A DNA stretch of 5,926 nt, from the NCBI GenBank assembly GCA_028694115.1, contig JAQUUB010000101.1, positions 10,358-16,283 on the forward strand, in the 5' to 3' direction. How positions within the stretch are numbered: the stretch's first letter is position 1; the number at the start of each line of letters is the position of its first letter. Origin of the DNA: Lachnospiraceae bacterium (GTDB lineage: Bacteria; Bacillota_A; Clostridia; Lachnospirales; Lachnospiraceae). Below the pieces are notes generated by a model, which saw nothing but the letters and a program-made list of their open reading frames with translations, was not told the DNA's origin and made no database searches. Both the position numbers and the translations under genes were made by a program. Below, one piece after another: positions 1 through 5,888 of this stretch.

Positions 1-985
1 CTATTTCATTTGGCGTTCCACTTAATACTCCTTCTGTAGACAGGGTCATTCCTCCCGGTAGGCTTCCCCCTGTTACGGCATAGGTTTTTGGTCCGGTTCC
101 TCCTGTTGACGTAAAGGTTTTACTGTATGCAGTACCTATTACTCCATTTGTTGGGTTTACTATATTTATATGAAGTAGTTGTGGTTCTATTTCCATTGTA
201 TACGTATAGCTGTTGGTCACCGCCGGAGTATCGCTATCTGTTACCGTTACCTTAAAGATATACGTTCCTATTGCATTTGGCGTTCCGCTTAATACTCCTG
301 CTGTAGAAAGAGTCATTCCTCCCGGCAGGCTTCCTCCTGTTATGGCATAGGTTTTTGCTCCCGTTCCTCCTGTTGACGTAAAAGTATGACCGTTATAAAC
401 TGCGTCTACCGTTCCTTTCGCTGGGTTTTTTGTACTTATCTCAAGCGGCTGTAGTTTTATTACAATGGTATACGTATGACTGTCAGTTTTGGCTGGTGAA
501 GCACTATCTGTTACCCTTATCGTAAAAATATACGTTCCTATTACGTTTGGTGTTCCGCTTAATACTCCTGCTGTAGAAAGGGTCATTCCTCCCGGCAGGC
601 TTCCTCCTGTTATGGCATAGGTTTTTGCTCCCGTTCCCCCTGTTGACGTAAAGGTTTTACTGTATGCAGTACCTATTACTCCATTTGCTGGGGTTACTAT
701 ATTTATCTGAAGTAGTTGTGGTTCTATTTCCATTGTATACGTATAGCTGTTGGTGATCGAAGTGCTATCTGTTACCGTTACATTAAAGGTATACATACCT
801 ATTGCATCTGGTGTTCCGCTTAATACTCCTGTTGCGGACAGTGTCATTCCTCCCGGAAGTCTTCCTCCCGTTACAGCATAGATTTTTGTTCCCATTCCTC
901 CTGTTGATGTAAAGGTATAGCCACTATAGGATGTATCTACAACCCCATTTGTTGGCGAAGATGTATTAAGCTTTAATTCTTCCAA
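1..985 (-). repeat. Four tandem putative-Ig repeats of about 90 residues
   Basis: In protein order the units are residues 335-424 (nt 985-716), 425-513 (715-449), 514-603 (448-179) and 604 onward (178-1, cut by the window edge). The TCATTCCTCCCGG core, which encodes PGGMT, recurs near + strand positions 47, 314, 584 and 845, giving periods of 267, 270 and 261 bp. Units 2 and 4 begin alike (LLxINIV, then GVIGTAYSKTFTSTGGTG). Units 1 and 3 end alike (TNSYTYTMEIEPQ), whereas unit 2 ends KTDSHTYTIVIKLQ. The array therefore has a two-unit superperiod of 537 bp. More units may lie to the left of the window. Confidence 0.93.
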
Positions 986-1987
986 TCCATTTCCTTGCAT
1001 ATTAAATGAATACGGTGTATTTAGATCATTACTTACAATAGAAATATTAGCTTCCTCAAGTCCTGCCTTTGTAGGTTTAAAGGTTACATCAAATGTAGCA
1101 GAACTGTTTGGTAAAATAGTTGAAGAAACTAAATTACTAGATACGGTAAAATCATCCTTATCAGTTCCCGTAATACTAACTGGATTCGTACCAAAATCCA
1201 AGCTGGCTGCTCCCTGATTTTCTATAGTAAAACTCTTGGTAACACTTTCTCCTATTAATACATTGCCAAAATCAGTATTGTTATCTGTAGAGGTTGTAGT
1301 AGATCCGCTCTGAATGAATTGATTATTTCCTTTCACTTTCATAATAGGAACTGGATATAATTTTAATGAAATACTATCAAATTCAATATAATCGGAACCC
1401 GGCTTTTGAGTAGATATGTCTGCATATAAAGAAACTTTCATTTTTCTTGTTTTAGATGATACAATATTATCTAATCTTTTCTTTTGCCAGGAATCATCTA
1501 AGTCTGGCGAATTACAGGATAAGCTATAGGTATCTAATAAATTATCTTTATCATCATACATTTCCAATATAATAGATGCTGTTGAATTGATACAATATCT
1601 TCGTATATATCCTTCTAAGGAAAATGCAACACTGCCATTGTCTATATCTGTCTCAATTCCTGAAATATCAATTGTTTGATATAAAGTATTACTGCCAGCT
1701 ATTCCATCTAACCTATAATAATCAATTAGATTTCCGCCATCTGGACTTAATTTAGTTGAAGGAATTTGACAGAAATTATAATCACCAATAGTAAAGTAAC
1801 TATAACTACCTGCATCTGCTACCCAATTTGTATAGGTTCCATCGCCTTCATTAAAACTGCTTGAACCGTCCCCATTTAAAACTAAGTTAGTATTATATTG
1901 TGTAGCCGCCATGACATATTGGGTCGATGCAATGGATAATAGCATACCAATTATTACAACTAAATAAATAGCACTTTTCTTTTTCAC
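1..1987 (-). CDS. Secreted choice-of-anchor D / putative-Ig repeat surface protein, 3' end beyond window
   Basis: The frame is open from a GTG at 1987 to the left edge: 662 codons and no stop, so the C-terminus is missing. The start is fixed by GAGGAG (1995-2000) 7 nt upstream and by the signal peptide it produces: MKKK, a hydrophobic core at residues 7-20, and a cleavage site near YVMAA (24-28). Residues about 29-212 contain LVLNGDG early and DYIEFDSISLKL at the end, which resembles a jelly-roll galactose-binding-like module (moderate confidence). Residues about 215-334 match the choice-of-anchor D pattern: TDFGNVLIGE, SFTIENQG, DFTV, TFDVTFKPTKAG, SNDLNTPYSF and MQGNG. From residue 335 there are four putative-Ig (He_PIG-like) repeats, each with TSTGGxG, LPGGMTLS, GVLSGTP and VTDS. 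It is probably exported and displayed on the cell surface; ligand and anchor type cannot be seen. Adhesion or carbohydrate binding is inference. Confidence 0.9.
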   Translation of the reverse strand, partial: MKKKSAIYLVVIIGMLLSIASTQYVMAATQYNTNLVLNGDGSSSFNEGDGTYTNWVADAGSYSYFTIGDYNFCQIPSTKLSPDGGNLIDYYRLDGIAGSNTLYQTIDISGIETDIDNGSVAFSLEGYIRRYCINSTASIILEMYDDKDNLLDTYSLSCNSPDLDDSWQKKRLDNIVSSKTRKMKVSLYADISTQKPGSDYIEFDSISLKLYPVPIMKVKGNNQFIQSGSTTTSTDNNTDFGNVLIGESVTKSFTIENQGAASLDFGTNPVSITGTDKDDFTVSSNLVSSTILPNSSATFDVTFKPTKAGLEEANISIVSNDLNTPYSFNMQGNGLEELKLNTSSPTNGVVDTSYSGYTFTSTGGMGTKIYAVTGGRLPGGMTLSATGVLSGTPDAIGMYTFNVTVTDSTSITNSYTYTMEIEPQLLQINIVTPANGVIGTAYSKTFTSTGGTGAKTYAITGGSLPGGMTLSTAGVLSGTPNVIGTYIFTIRVTDSASPAKTDSHTYTIVIKLQPLEISTKNPAKGTVDAVYNGHTFTSTGGTGAKTYAITGGSLPGGMTLSTAGVLSGTPNAIGTYIFKVTVTDSDTPAVTNSYTYTMEIEPQLLHINIVNPTNGVIGTAYSKTFTSTGGTGPKTYAVTGGSLPGGMTLSTEGVLSGTPNEI

Positions 1988-2078
1988 TCTTTTTCTCCTC
2001 AATATTTAAGTTGGTGCCAGGATTTATCCCAGTCATAAACTTTTTTGATTAATAATTATTTTAGATATTTCCTCCCCA

Positions 2079-2106
2079 ATTGTAATAACACCTCAAAAGG
2101 AATCAA
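2079..2106 (-). promoter_or_regulatory. Candidate promoter of the surface protein gene
   Basis: On the minus strand TTGATT (2106-2101) is followed after 16 bp by TACAAT (2084-2079), a reasonable sigma-A type pair. Initiation would fall near 2072, leaving a leader of about 85 nt before the GTG at 1987. A GGGGAGG stretch (2077-2071) near the expected start has no start codon at a suitable distance, so its presence is unexplained. I recognise no riboswitch in the leader. This is predicted from hexamers and spacing only. Confidence 0.45.
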
Positions 2107-2204
2107 TATTTTTTTTTATTTTATCATTTATTTCTAAACATTTCCAGTTTTTTTAATAACTGAAACACATAATTTGCTTGCAAGCTCTGCCTTGACTATT
2201 TCTC

Positions 2205-2276
2205 CTAAGCAAATGTACTAAATATATATTCTTGGTCATTAACTTCTTCAAGTACTTTAAACTTTTCGCTTACCAT
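2205..2276 (-). CDS. Hypothetical 23-residue peptide, possibly a frameshifted remnant
   Basis: ATG at 2276 sits 4 nt after AAAGGAG (the start of the peptide is preceded by GAAAGGAGTCTT), and the frame stops at TAG 2207-2205. The product begins MVSEKFKVLEEVNDQEY, acidic and hydrophilic, and ends IFSTFA. I do not recognise it. Just where this frame ends, the -1 frame is open down to a TAG at 2134 and reads LGEIVKAELASKLCVSVIKK in a natural-looking way, so a single lost base may have split a gene of about 47 codons. An 8-bp inverted repeat (ATTTGCTT 2172-2179, AAGCAAAT 2207-2214) brackets the stop region. It is unrelated to its neighbours as far as I can see, and I find no convincing promoter in the 77 bp between it and the upstream terminator; a GTCGCGAC palindrome (2301-2308) lies there. 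The good ribosome site is the main support, and chance remains possible. Confidence 0.35.
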   Translation of the reverse strand: MVSEKFKVLEEVNDQEYIFSTFA

Positions 2277-2353
2277 AAGACTCCTTTCAATTTATTATCT
2301 GTCGCGACTTTCGATGTTTAAATCTTATCATCCGACTTCAAATAAAATAACAT

Positions 2354-2395
2354 AAAAAGACATGTAGAAGGTGCAAACAACACCTTTAACATGTC
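2354..2395 (-). terminator. Rho-independent terminator of the YczE-like gene
   Basis: The arms 2359-2373 and 2381-2395 pair over 15 positions with one A/A (T/T on the minus strand) mismatch and one wobble, around the 7-nt loop 2374-2380. On the minus strand the hairpin is followed directly by TTTTT (2358-2354). It lies about 70 nt after the stop codon at 2468, in the correct orientation to end that transcript. In the plus direction the T-run after the hairpin is displaced by five bases, so plus-strand activity is less likely. Confidence 0.8.
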
Positions 2396-2467
2396 CTATT
2401 GTTTTTACCTGTTGCTCACCTACAGATGTTTCCATAGCATCCTACAGATCATAAAGGAAACTATTTG

Positions 2468-3163
2468 TCATTTGTTCCTCGTGTCCCTTAATAAACTCTG
2501 GTGTATATCCTGTCGAGCCAGCCGCCAGCCGGATAATAGCAATGCTGGTAGAAAAGAAAGCTTCCGTCCAATTAAACGAGCAATAAAACCTACTAGAATA
2601 GCTGCAACAATAGTTCCCTCTCTGACCCCAAGCAAACTTCCCGAAAATAAAAAAGAAAGAATACCTGCTAGAACGGTCATGGACACATCAAAAGCAACTT
2701 TTGTCACTCCAAATTCTCTATTCCAGCGAAAAACGATGGCACGTACAAAAGATTCTCCTGGAAGCATTACAACATTTGCCAATACCTCCATGTAGACTCC
2801 AATTCCCAGAATCAGGCATCCCAAGATTAAATACAAAAGCTTTATCATGTATGCTCCTGGATGTACAAAGCTTAGTAATGCCATACACACATCTATAAAT
2901 ATTCCAAATGCCAGGGATACTGGTATCTGCAGTACATGTTCCACTTTGAAATCTTTTTTAAGAATCAATAACTGAAGCAAAATCAAAAGCAAACTGAATA
3001 ATACCGTAAATGTTCCCAGTGATAACGAATAATTCAAACTTAATACATATGGTATTGAAGAAATGGGTGATGTTCCTAGTTCTGCTTTTGTAATTAAGCT
3101 GACTCCTAAGGAATTGACTAATAAGCCTAATAAAAAGATAATATAACGCTTAAGCTTTTCCAT
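2468..3163 (-). CDS. YczE/YyaS/YitT family integral membrane protein
   Basis: The product has about 231 residues, close to the 215 or so of Bacillus subtilis YczE, and is very hydrophobic. With numbering from the upstream GTG at 3172, membrane segments lie near 10-28, 52-71, 82-101, 108-128, 158-178 and 187-205. Family-like motifs are GTSPISSIPY (33-42), EVLANVVMLPGESFVRAI (129-146) and GVREGTIVAAILVGFIAR (182-199). The family has no firmly established biochemical activity; a transport-like role in the cytoplasmic membrane is only a guess. ATG 3163 is preferred because AAAGGTG (3178-3172) sits 8 nt before it. GTG 3172 is a real alternative: AGGA (3184-3181) is 8 nt before it, and it would overlap the leader ORF by the classic GTGA. 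Either way, translation is probably coupled to the leader. A promoter at 3246-3275 and a terminator at 2354-2395 make it a short transcription unit. Confidence 0.9.
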   Translation of the reverse strand: MEKLKRYIIFLLGLLVNSLGVSLITKAELGTSPISSIPYVLSLNYSLSLGTFTVLFSLLLILLQLLILKKDFKVEHVLQIPVSLAFGIFIDVCMALLSFVHPGAYMIKLLYLILGCLILGIGVYMEVLANVVMLPGESFVRAIVFRWNREFGVTKVAFDVSMTVLAGILSFLFSGSLLGVREGTIVAAILVGFIARLIGRKLSFLPALLLSGWRLARQDIHQSLLRDTRNK

Positions 3164-3168
3164 ATTAC

Positions 3169-3219
3169 TCACACCTTTCTTCCTATAAAATCTTTTAAGT
3201 CTTTGTAATTTTTATTCAT
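3169..3219 (-). CDS. 16-residue leader peptide coupled to the YczE-like gene
   Basis: ATG 3219 has a strong GGAGG (3230-3226) at 6 nt spacing and lies about 20 nt after the predicted transcription start. It encodes MNKNYKDLKDFIGRKV and stops at TGA 3171-3169. The stop lies 5 nt before the downstream ATG at 3163, or overlaps the alternative GTG at 3172 as GTGA. Its last codons (AGA AAG GTG) also form the ribosome site for the downstream ATG, an arrangement that supports translational coupling. The peptide is basic and unrecognised, with no run of a single amino acid that would suggest classic attenuation. It could be a regulatory leader or the surviving 5' end of a lost gene. Confidence 0.55.
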   Translation of the reverse strand: MNKNYKDLKDFIGRKV

Positions 3220-3245
3220 AAAGTTCCTCCAAAATATTTTTTCAA

Positions 3246-3275
3246 ATCATATCACTCTTTGAAATATATGTGCAA
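3246..3275 (-). promoter_or_regulatory. Promoter of the leader ORF and YczE-like gene
   Basis: On the minus strand TTGCAC (3275-3270) and TATGAT (3251-3246) are separated by 18 bp. Each hexamer is a good match to the vegetative sigma-factor consensus. Initiation near 3239 leaves a short leader before the GGAGG at 3230-3226. The promoter lies inside the 87-bp gap downstream of the ATPase stop (3307). I see no strong terminator in that gap, only a 4-bp AGGT/ACCT hairpin at 3291-3304, so read-through from the ATPase gene is possible. Confidence 0.7.
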
Positions 3276-3306
3276 TCAACTAATATTACAGGTGAGATTA
3301 CCTATG

Positions 3307-4584
3307 CTATGGTCCTAATGCTGTAATTGGAATAACAAACACTCCATCTTCTCTCATATATGCCATATTGGTCATTCCACAAATAACACATAATATTTTA
3401 GGTGGATTATCTCCCTCTTTTTCCATTATCTTTTTTAGGTTAATTAACTCCTCTGCTGCTGTGGCAATTTGATTAGCTCCTAGTTTTATTTCGAAAGCTC
3501 CCCATGTACCATCAGGGAATTCAACTATAGCATCCGCTTCATTTCCTTTTTCATCTCTAAAATGATATATGCTTGCTCCATTATATTCTGCATATATTTT
3601 TAAATCATGTTCACAAAGAGTTTCAAAAATAAAACCGAAAGTATTCAAATCATTAAATAGCATTTGCGGAGTAGCAGATAATGCTGCAACTGCAATCGAT
3701 GAATCAATAAAATGTCTCTTCGGCGACTTGAGCAACCTTCTTGATGATCTAAGTTTTGCGCTGAAAGCAGGCTGATCATCCAAAAGAAATAGCCGATTTA
3801 ATATATCAAGATAGTCAGAAACCGTATCAGGATCTATCTGTATTTCATCTTTTGCTCCCATATCTTTTCTTAGTGTACTGTTGCTAACTAAATTACTCTC
3901 ATTTCTTCCTAATGAATGAAGTAAAGACCAAACCTTTCTTGAATCCCTTTTTACTCCGTCTACTTTGTACATATCATCATCTACTACCGCTTTAAGATAT
4001 TCAACTGCCAGATTGCCACATGCCTCCTCTGGTGTATCAAGATTTCCCGGCCATCCACCTCGTACTGCAAAATAAATTAACTGTTTTAAAGATACCTCAC
4101 CGGTTAACTCCACTTTCAGATTTCCATCAAATATACTCTTCAGCGATATTTTACCAGTAGAATCTCCTGTTTCACATAATGACATAGTTCCCATTCTTAC
4201 CTTGCTTATTCTTGCTGTGCCACTATGCATAATACCTTTATGATTAGGTGTCGCGGAACCAGTCAATATATATTTGCCCTTTTTATTATCTTTATCCACT
4301 TCAAATCTTACTGCATCCCACAAAGGTGGCACTTCCTGCCACTCATCAATCAGTCGCGGAAAATCTCCCTGGAGAACCAAATCCGGGCTCAACTGTGCCA
4401 TAGTCCTTGTTTGAAAATTATTATTAGGATTCCCAATAAATGCAGCACTTTCAGAACGACTTCGTCCTGTCCAAGTTTTCCCACAGTACTTTGGCCCTTC
4501 AATACAAACAGCTCCAAATGTTTTCATATACTCATCGAAATGTTTTTCAATTAGCCTGCTTTTATATCCTTCTGGCGTCAACAT
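3307..4584 (-). CDS. AAA_14/DUF4143-type ATP-binding protein
   Basis: This 425-residue protein matches the common AAA_14 plus DUF4143 architecture (COG1373 type). The Walker A motif is GPKYCGKT (30-37) and a Walker B-like segment is RLIDEWQEVP (77-86, with D80 and E81). YILTGS (105-110) is the usual sensor-like strand. The C-terminal half has HFIDSSIAVAAL (291-302), FGFIFETLCEHDL (316-328) and then NEADAIVEF (348-356) followed by AFEIKLG (363-369). D351, E365 and K367 fit a PD-(D/E)XK nuclease-like pattern often seen in these proteins, although catalysis is unproven. The family is cytosolic, widespread, frequently in variable genomic regions, and of unknown cellular role. ATG 4584 is supported by GAGGAGG (4600-4594) at 9 nt spacing. 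No toxin, transposase or restriction partner lies beside it. The 23-bp repeat array just upstream of its promoter suggests dedicated control. Confidence 0.92.
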   Translation of the reverse strand: MLTPEGYKSRLIEKHFDEYMKTFGAVCIEGPKYCGKTWTGRSRSESAAFIGNPNNNFQTRTMAQLSPDLVLQGDFPRLIDEWQEVPPLWDAVRFEVDKDNKKGKYILTGSATPNHKGIMHSGTARISKVRMGTMSLCETGDSTGKISLKSIFDGNLKVELTGEVSLKQLIYFAVRGGWPGNLDTPEEACGNLAVEYLKAVVDDDMYKVDGVKRDSRKVWSLLHSLGRNESNLVSNSTLRKDMGAKDEIQIDPDTVSDYLDILNRLFLLDDQPAFSAKLRSSRRLLKSPKRHFIDSSIAVAALSATPQMLFNDLNTFGFIFETLCEHDLKIYAEYNGASIYHFRDEKGNEADAIVEFPDGTWGAFEIKLGANQIATAAEELINLKKIMEKEGDNPPKILCVICGMTNMAYMREDGVFVIPITALGP

Positions 4585-4609
4585 GTTATGATACCTCCTC
4601 TTTACTCGA

Positions 4610-4639
4610 ATTGTATATCTATTTGGTTGTATATGTCAA
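4610..4639 (-). promoter_or_regulatory. Promoter of the ATPase gene
   Basis: On the minus strand a perfect TTGACA (4639-4634) is followed after 18 bp by TACAAT (4615-4610), with the ribosome site at 4600-4594. Initiation near 4603 would leave a very short leader, so a slightly shifted -10 (TATACA, spacer 16) cannot be excluded. The octamer ATATACAA occurs twice in the promoter (4634-4627 and 4618-4611), spaced 16 bp, so each copy overlaps or touches a promoter hexamer. Confidence 0.7.
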
Positions 4640-4643
4640 ATCT

Positions 4644-4735
4644 ATTCCGTAATTTTCATCATTTTTATTCCGTAATTTTCATTATTTCTATTCCATGTTT
4701 TTCACTATTTTTATTCCGTGTTTTTCACAATATCT
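4644..4735. repeat. Four 23-bp tandem repeats upstream of the ATPase promoter
   Basis: On the plus strand, units start at 4644, 4667, 4690 and 4713, exactly 23 bp apart with no spacers. Each begins ATTCCGT or ATTCCAT, carries TTTTCA at positions 9-14 (TTTTCA in all four) and ends in a T-rich or AT-rich tail. Units 1 and 2 share GTAATTTTCAT; units 3 and 4 share TGTTTTTCAC. The array ends 4 bp before the -35 hexamer of the ATPase promoter. A period of 23 bp is a little over two helical turns, so protein molecules bound to successive units would lie on nearly the same face. An operator or activator array is an inference; slippage-generated filler is the alternative. Confidence 0.85.
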
Positions 4736-4906
4736 CCATCTCATCCATCCAATCATTCTCAGTATGATCGATTGAAAGGATTAATTTAATATAAATAGTA
4801 TTATTATAATTAATCTCAGTATTATTCGAGTTTGCTTCGTAAACCTCTTATGATTCAAAAAAGTAATAGTAACCATCTCGAAGGGAAACCTTTTTTGCAA
4901 CAAATA
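4736..4906. other. AT-rich spacer without a gene
   Basis: I see no supported coding region or RNA gene here. It contains an AT-only inverted repeat (ATTAATT 4780-4786 with AATTAAT 4808-4814) and a 9-bp direct repeat, TCTCAGTAT, at 4757-4765 and 4814-4822. Neither has an obvious role. Confidence 0.6.
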
Positions 4907-4926
4907 GAGCAGCCTTACGACTGCCC
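4907..4926 (-). terminator. Terminator-like hairpin after the MerR gene
   Basis: On the minus strand GGGCAGTC (4926-4919) pairs with GGCTGCTC (4914-4907) around a GUAA tetraloop, 8 pairs including two G-U wobbles. Those wobbles become A/C mismatches on the plus strand, so the structure suits minus transcripts. It starts 5 nt after the stop at 4932. The following TATTTGTTG is a poor U-tract, so termination may be partial. Confidence 0.5.
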
Positions 4927-4931
4927 CTGAT

Positions 4932-5777
4932 TTAGTCCTGATAAAACGTTTCTATTGCTTTAGAAAAGAAATCTGCTGTTCCTTCCCCATATAGATTATC
5001 AATCGTCTGCTTGGATTGGGTTTCGCGATAAGATTTTGCAACTGCAAGCATGATTCCCTTATCTTCCTTCATCTGACAAATTTGTTTCATAACAAAACCG
5101 TATTCGCCTATAATTGCCTTCACTTCAAAGGAACTTGGGTCACAATCCCGCTTTGCTGCTAGTTTCTCCCTGATTGCTTCCTCACGTTTCTTATAACTTT
5201 CTGCTATTTCTTTACTAAGAGGATTTTCCAGTGTTGACAGATATTCGTCTTTACCGCCATACCATTCTACCACCTTCGCATATTTTTTCTGCATCTCTTC
5301 TGTGGATACTACTTCTATATAATGTTTTCTCCACTCCTCTTCTCCGCCAAATTCCTCAATCGCTGTCTGACGCATTTTTTCTGGCATACTATCAAACATG
5401 AGTTGAAACATTCTCTCAATCTCTGTTTTACTAAATACTGTAAAGTCCATTTTGTTATCTCCTTTCAGAATGTCATCAATGCTGACAATCAAACGCTCCA
5501 TGCGTTCTTTTTTTGCGATCAGCATCTTTCTTTGCATTTGCAAAATCTGATTTCTTTCAAGGGATGGATCTTCCATAATTTTCTTTATTTCTTGTAAGGG
5601 AATTTCAAACTCGCGAAAAAATAGTATTTGTTGTAATTCCTCTAGAGCTTTATCGTCATAAAGCCTGTAACCAACTTCACTTTTTGCTGTTGGATGAAAC
5701 AATCCTATTTCATCATAATAGTGAAGTGCACGCGCACTGATACCGGTGAGTTTAGATACTTCTTTTATGGTTCTCAT
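4932..5777 (-). CDS. MerR family regulator with TipAS-type effector domain
   Basis: This 281-residue protein has the standard MerR N-terminus: the helix-turn-helix MRTIKEVSKLTGISARALHY (1-20), the conserved YYDEIGLFHP (20-29) and the wing GYRLYD (36-41), then the second helical pair ending near IMED (67-70). A coiled dimerisation helix covers about 75-105. Residues about 115-278 fit the TipAS antibiotic-recognition fold, with FGGEEEWRKHY (143-153), a charged helical middle and the closing YGEGTADFFSKAIETFY (263-279). Family members bind DNA as dimers and typically activate promoters when a drug or other hydrophobic ligand is bound; the ligand here is unknown. Cysteines lie at 212 and 234, but I cannot align either to the reactive cysteine of TipAL. 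ATG 5777 has AAGGAGG (5792-5786) at 8 nt spacing. No transporter or resistance gene is adjacent on the left; a target could lie to the right of the window or be the regulator itself. Confidence 0.92.
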   Translation of the reverse strand: MRTIKEVSKLTGISARALHYYDEIGLFHPTAKSEVGYRLYDDKALEELQQILFFREFEIPLQEIKKIMEDPSLERNQILQMQRKMLIAKKERMERLIVSIDDILKGDNKMDFTVFSKTEIERMFQLMFDSMPEKMRQTAIEEFGGEEEWRKHYIEVVSTEEMQKKYAKVVEWYGGKDEYLSTLENPLSKEIAESYKKREEAIREKLAAKRDCDPSSFEVKAIIGEYGFVMKQICQMKEDKGIMLAVAKSYRETQSKQTIDNLYGEGTADFFSKAIETFYQD

Positions 5778-5800
5778 ATGGTTGACCTCCTTCTCTTGAT

Positions 5801-5823
5801 AGGTAGTGTCAAATTTACTACCT
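5801..5823. promoter_or_regulatory. Operator-like dyad upstream of the MerR gene
   Basis: AGGTAGT (5801-5807) and ACTACCT (5817-5823) form a perfect 7-bp inverted repeat around 9 bp, centred at 5812 and 35 bp before the start codon. Size and form fit the dyads bound by MerR-family dimers, so autoregulation is likely. A minus-strand TTGACA (5812-5807) lies inside the dyad, but no -10 follows at a usable distance before the ribosome site, so I do not call a promoter there. Known MerR sites sit between -35 and -10; here neither strand shows good hexamers at the expected positions. Confidence 0.5.
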
Positions 5824-5860
5824 TCTCTTTTTATCTAAACCCTTGAACTTTCTGGTTTTG

Positions 5861-5888
5861 CATCACTTTTTACATTAAAAAAGCAATG
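5861..5888 (-). other. Imperfect inverted repeat upstream of the MerR gene
   Basis: On the minus strand CATTGCTTTTT (5888-5878) can pair with AAAAAGTGATG (5871-5861) over 11 positions, two of them G-U, around a 6-nt loop. The pairing is worse on the plus strand. No T-run follows, so it is not a typical terminator. It may be a leader structure of the MerR transcript, or chance in AT-rich DNA. Confidence 0.25.

Noticed and set aside
1893..2036. 47-codon minus-strand frame (begins MTGINPGTNL) overlapping the surface-protein start
   Set aside because: It has no ribosome site at its ATG and lies mostly in another frame of the signal-peptide region, so it is probably chance.
1988..2078. Possible riboswitch in the surface-protein leader
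   Set aside because: I compared it by eye with cyclic-di-GMP riboswitch patterns because such control is common for clostridial surface proteins. The conserved elements are absent; only a weak hairpin (about 2013-2028) is present.
2391..2795. 134-codon plus-strand open frame
   Set aside because: It is antisense to the YczE-like gene and its start lies inside the terminator hairpin. It has no ribosome site and no recognisable protein features.
4225..4652. Overlapping plus-strand frames of 109 and 70 codons
   Set aside because: Both are shadows of the ATPase gene on the opposite strand, without ribosome sites or domain-like composition.
4644..4735. CRISPR-like array
   Set aside because: The units are contiguous with no unique spacers, and no cas gene is nearby.
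5322..5597. 91-codon plus-strand frame
   Set aside because: It is fully antisense to the MerR gene, is rich in Phe, Leu and His as expected of a shadow frame, and has no ribosome site.
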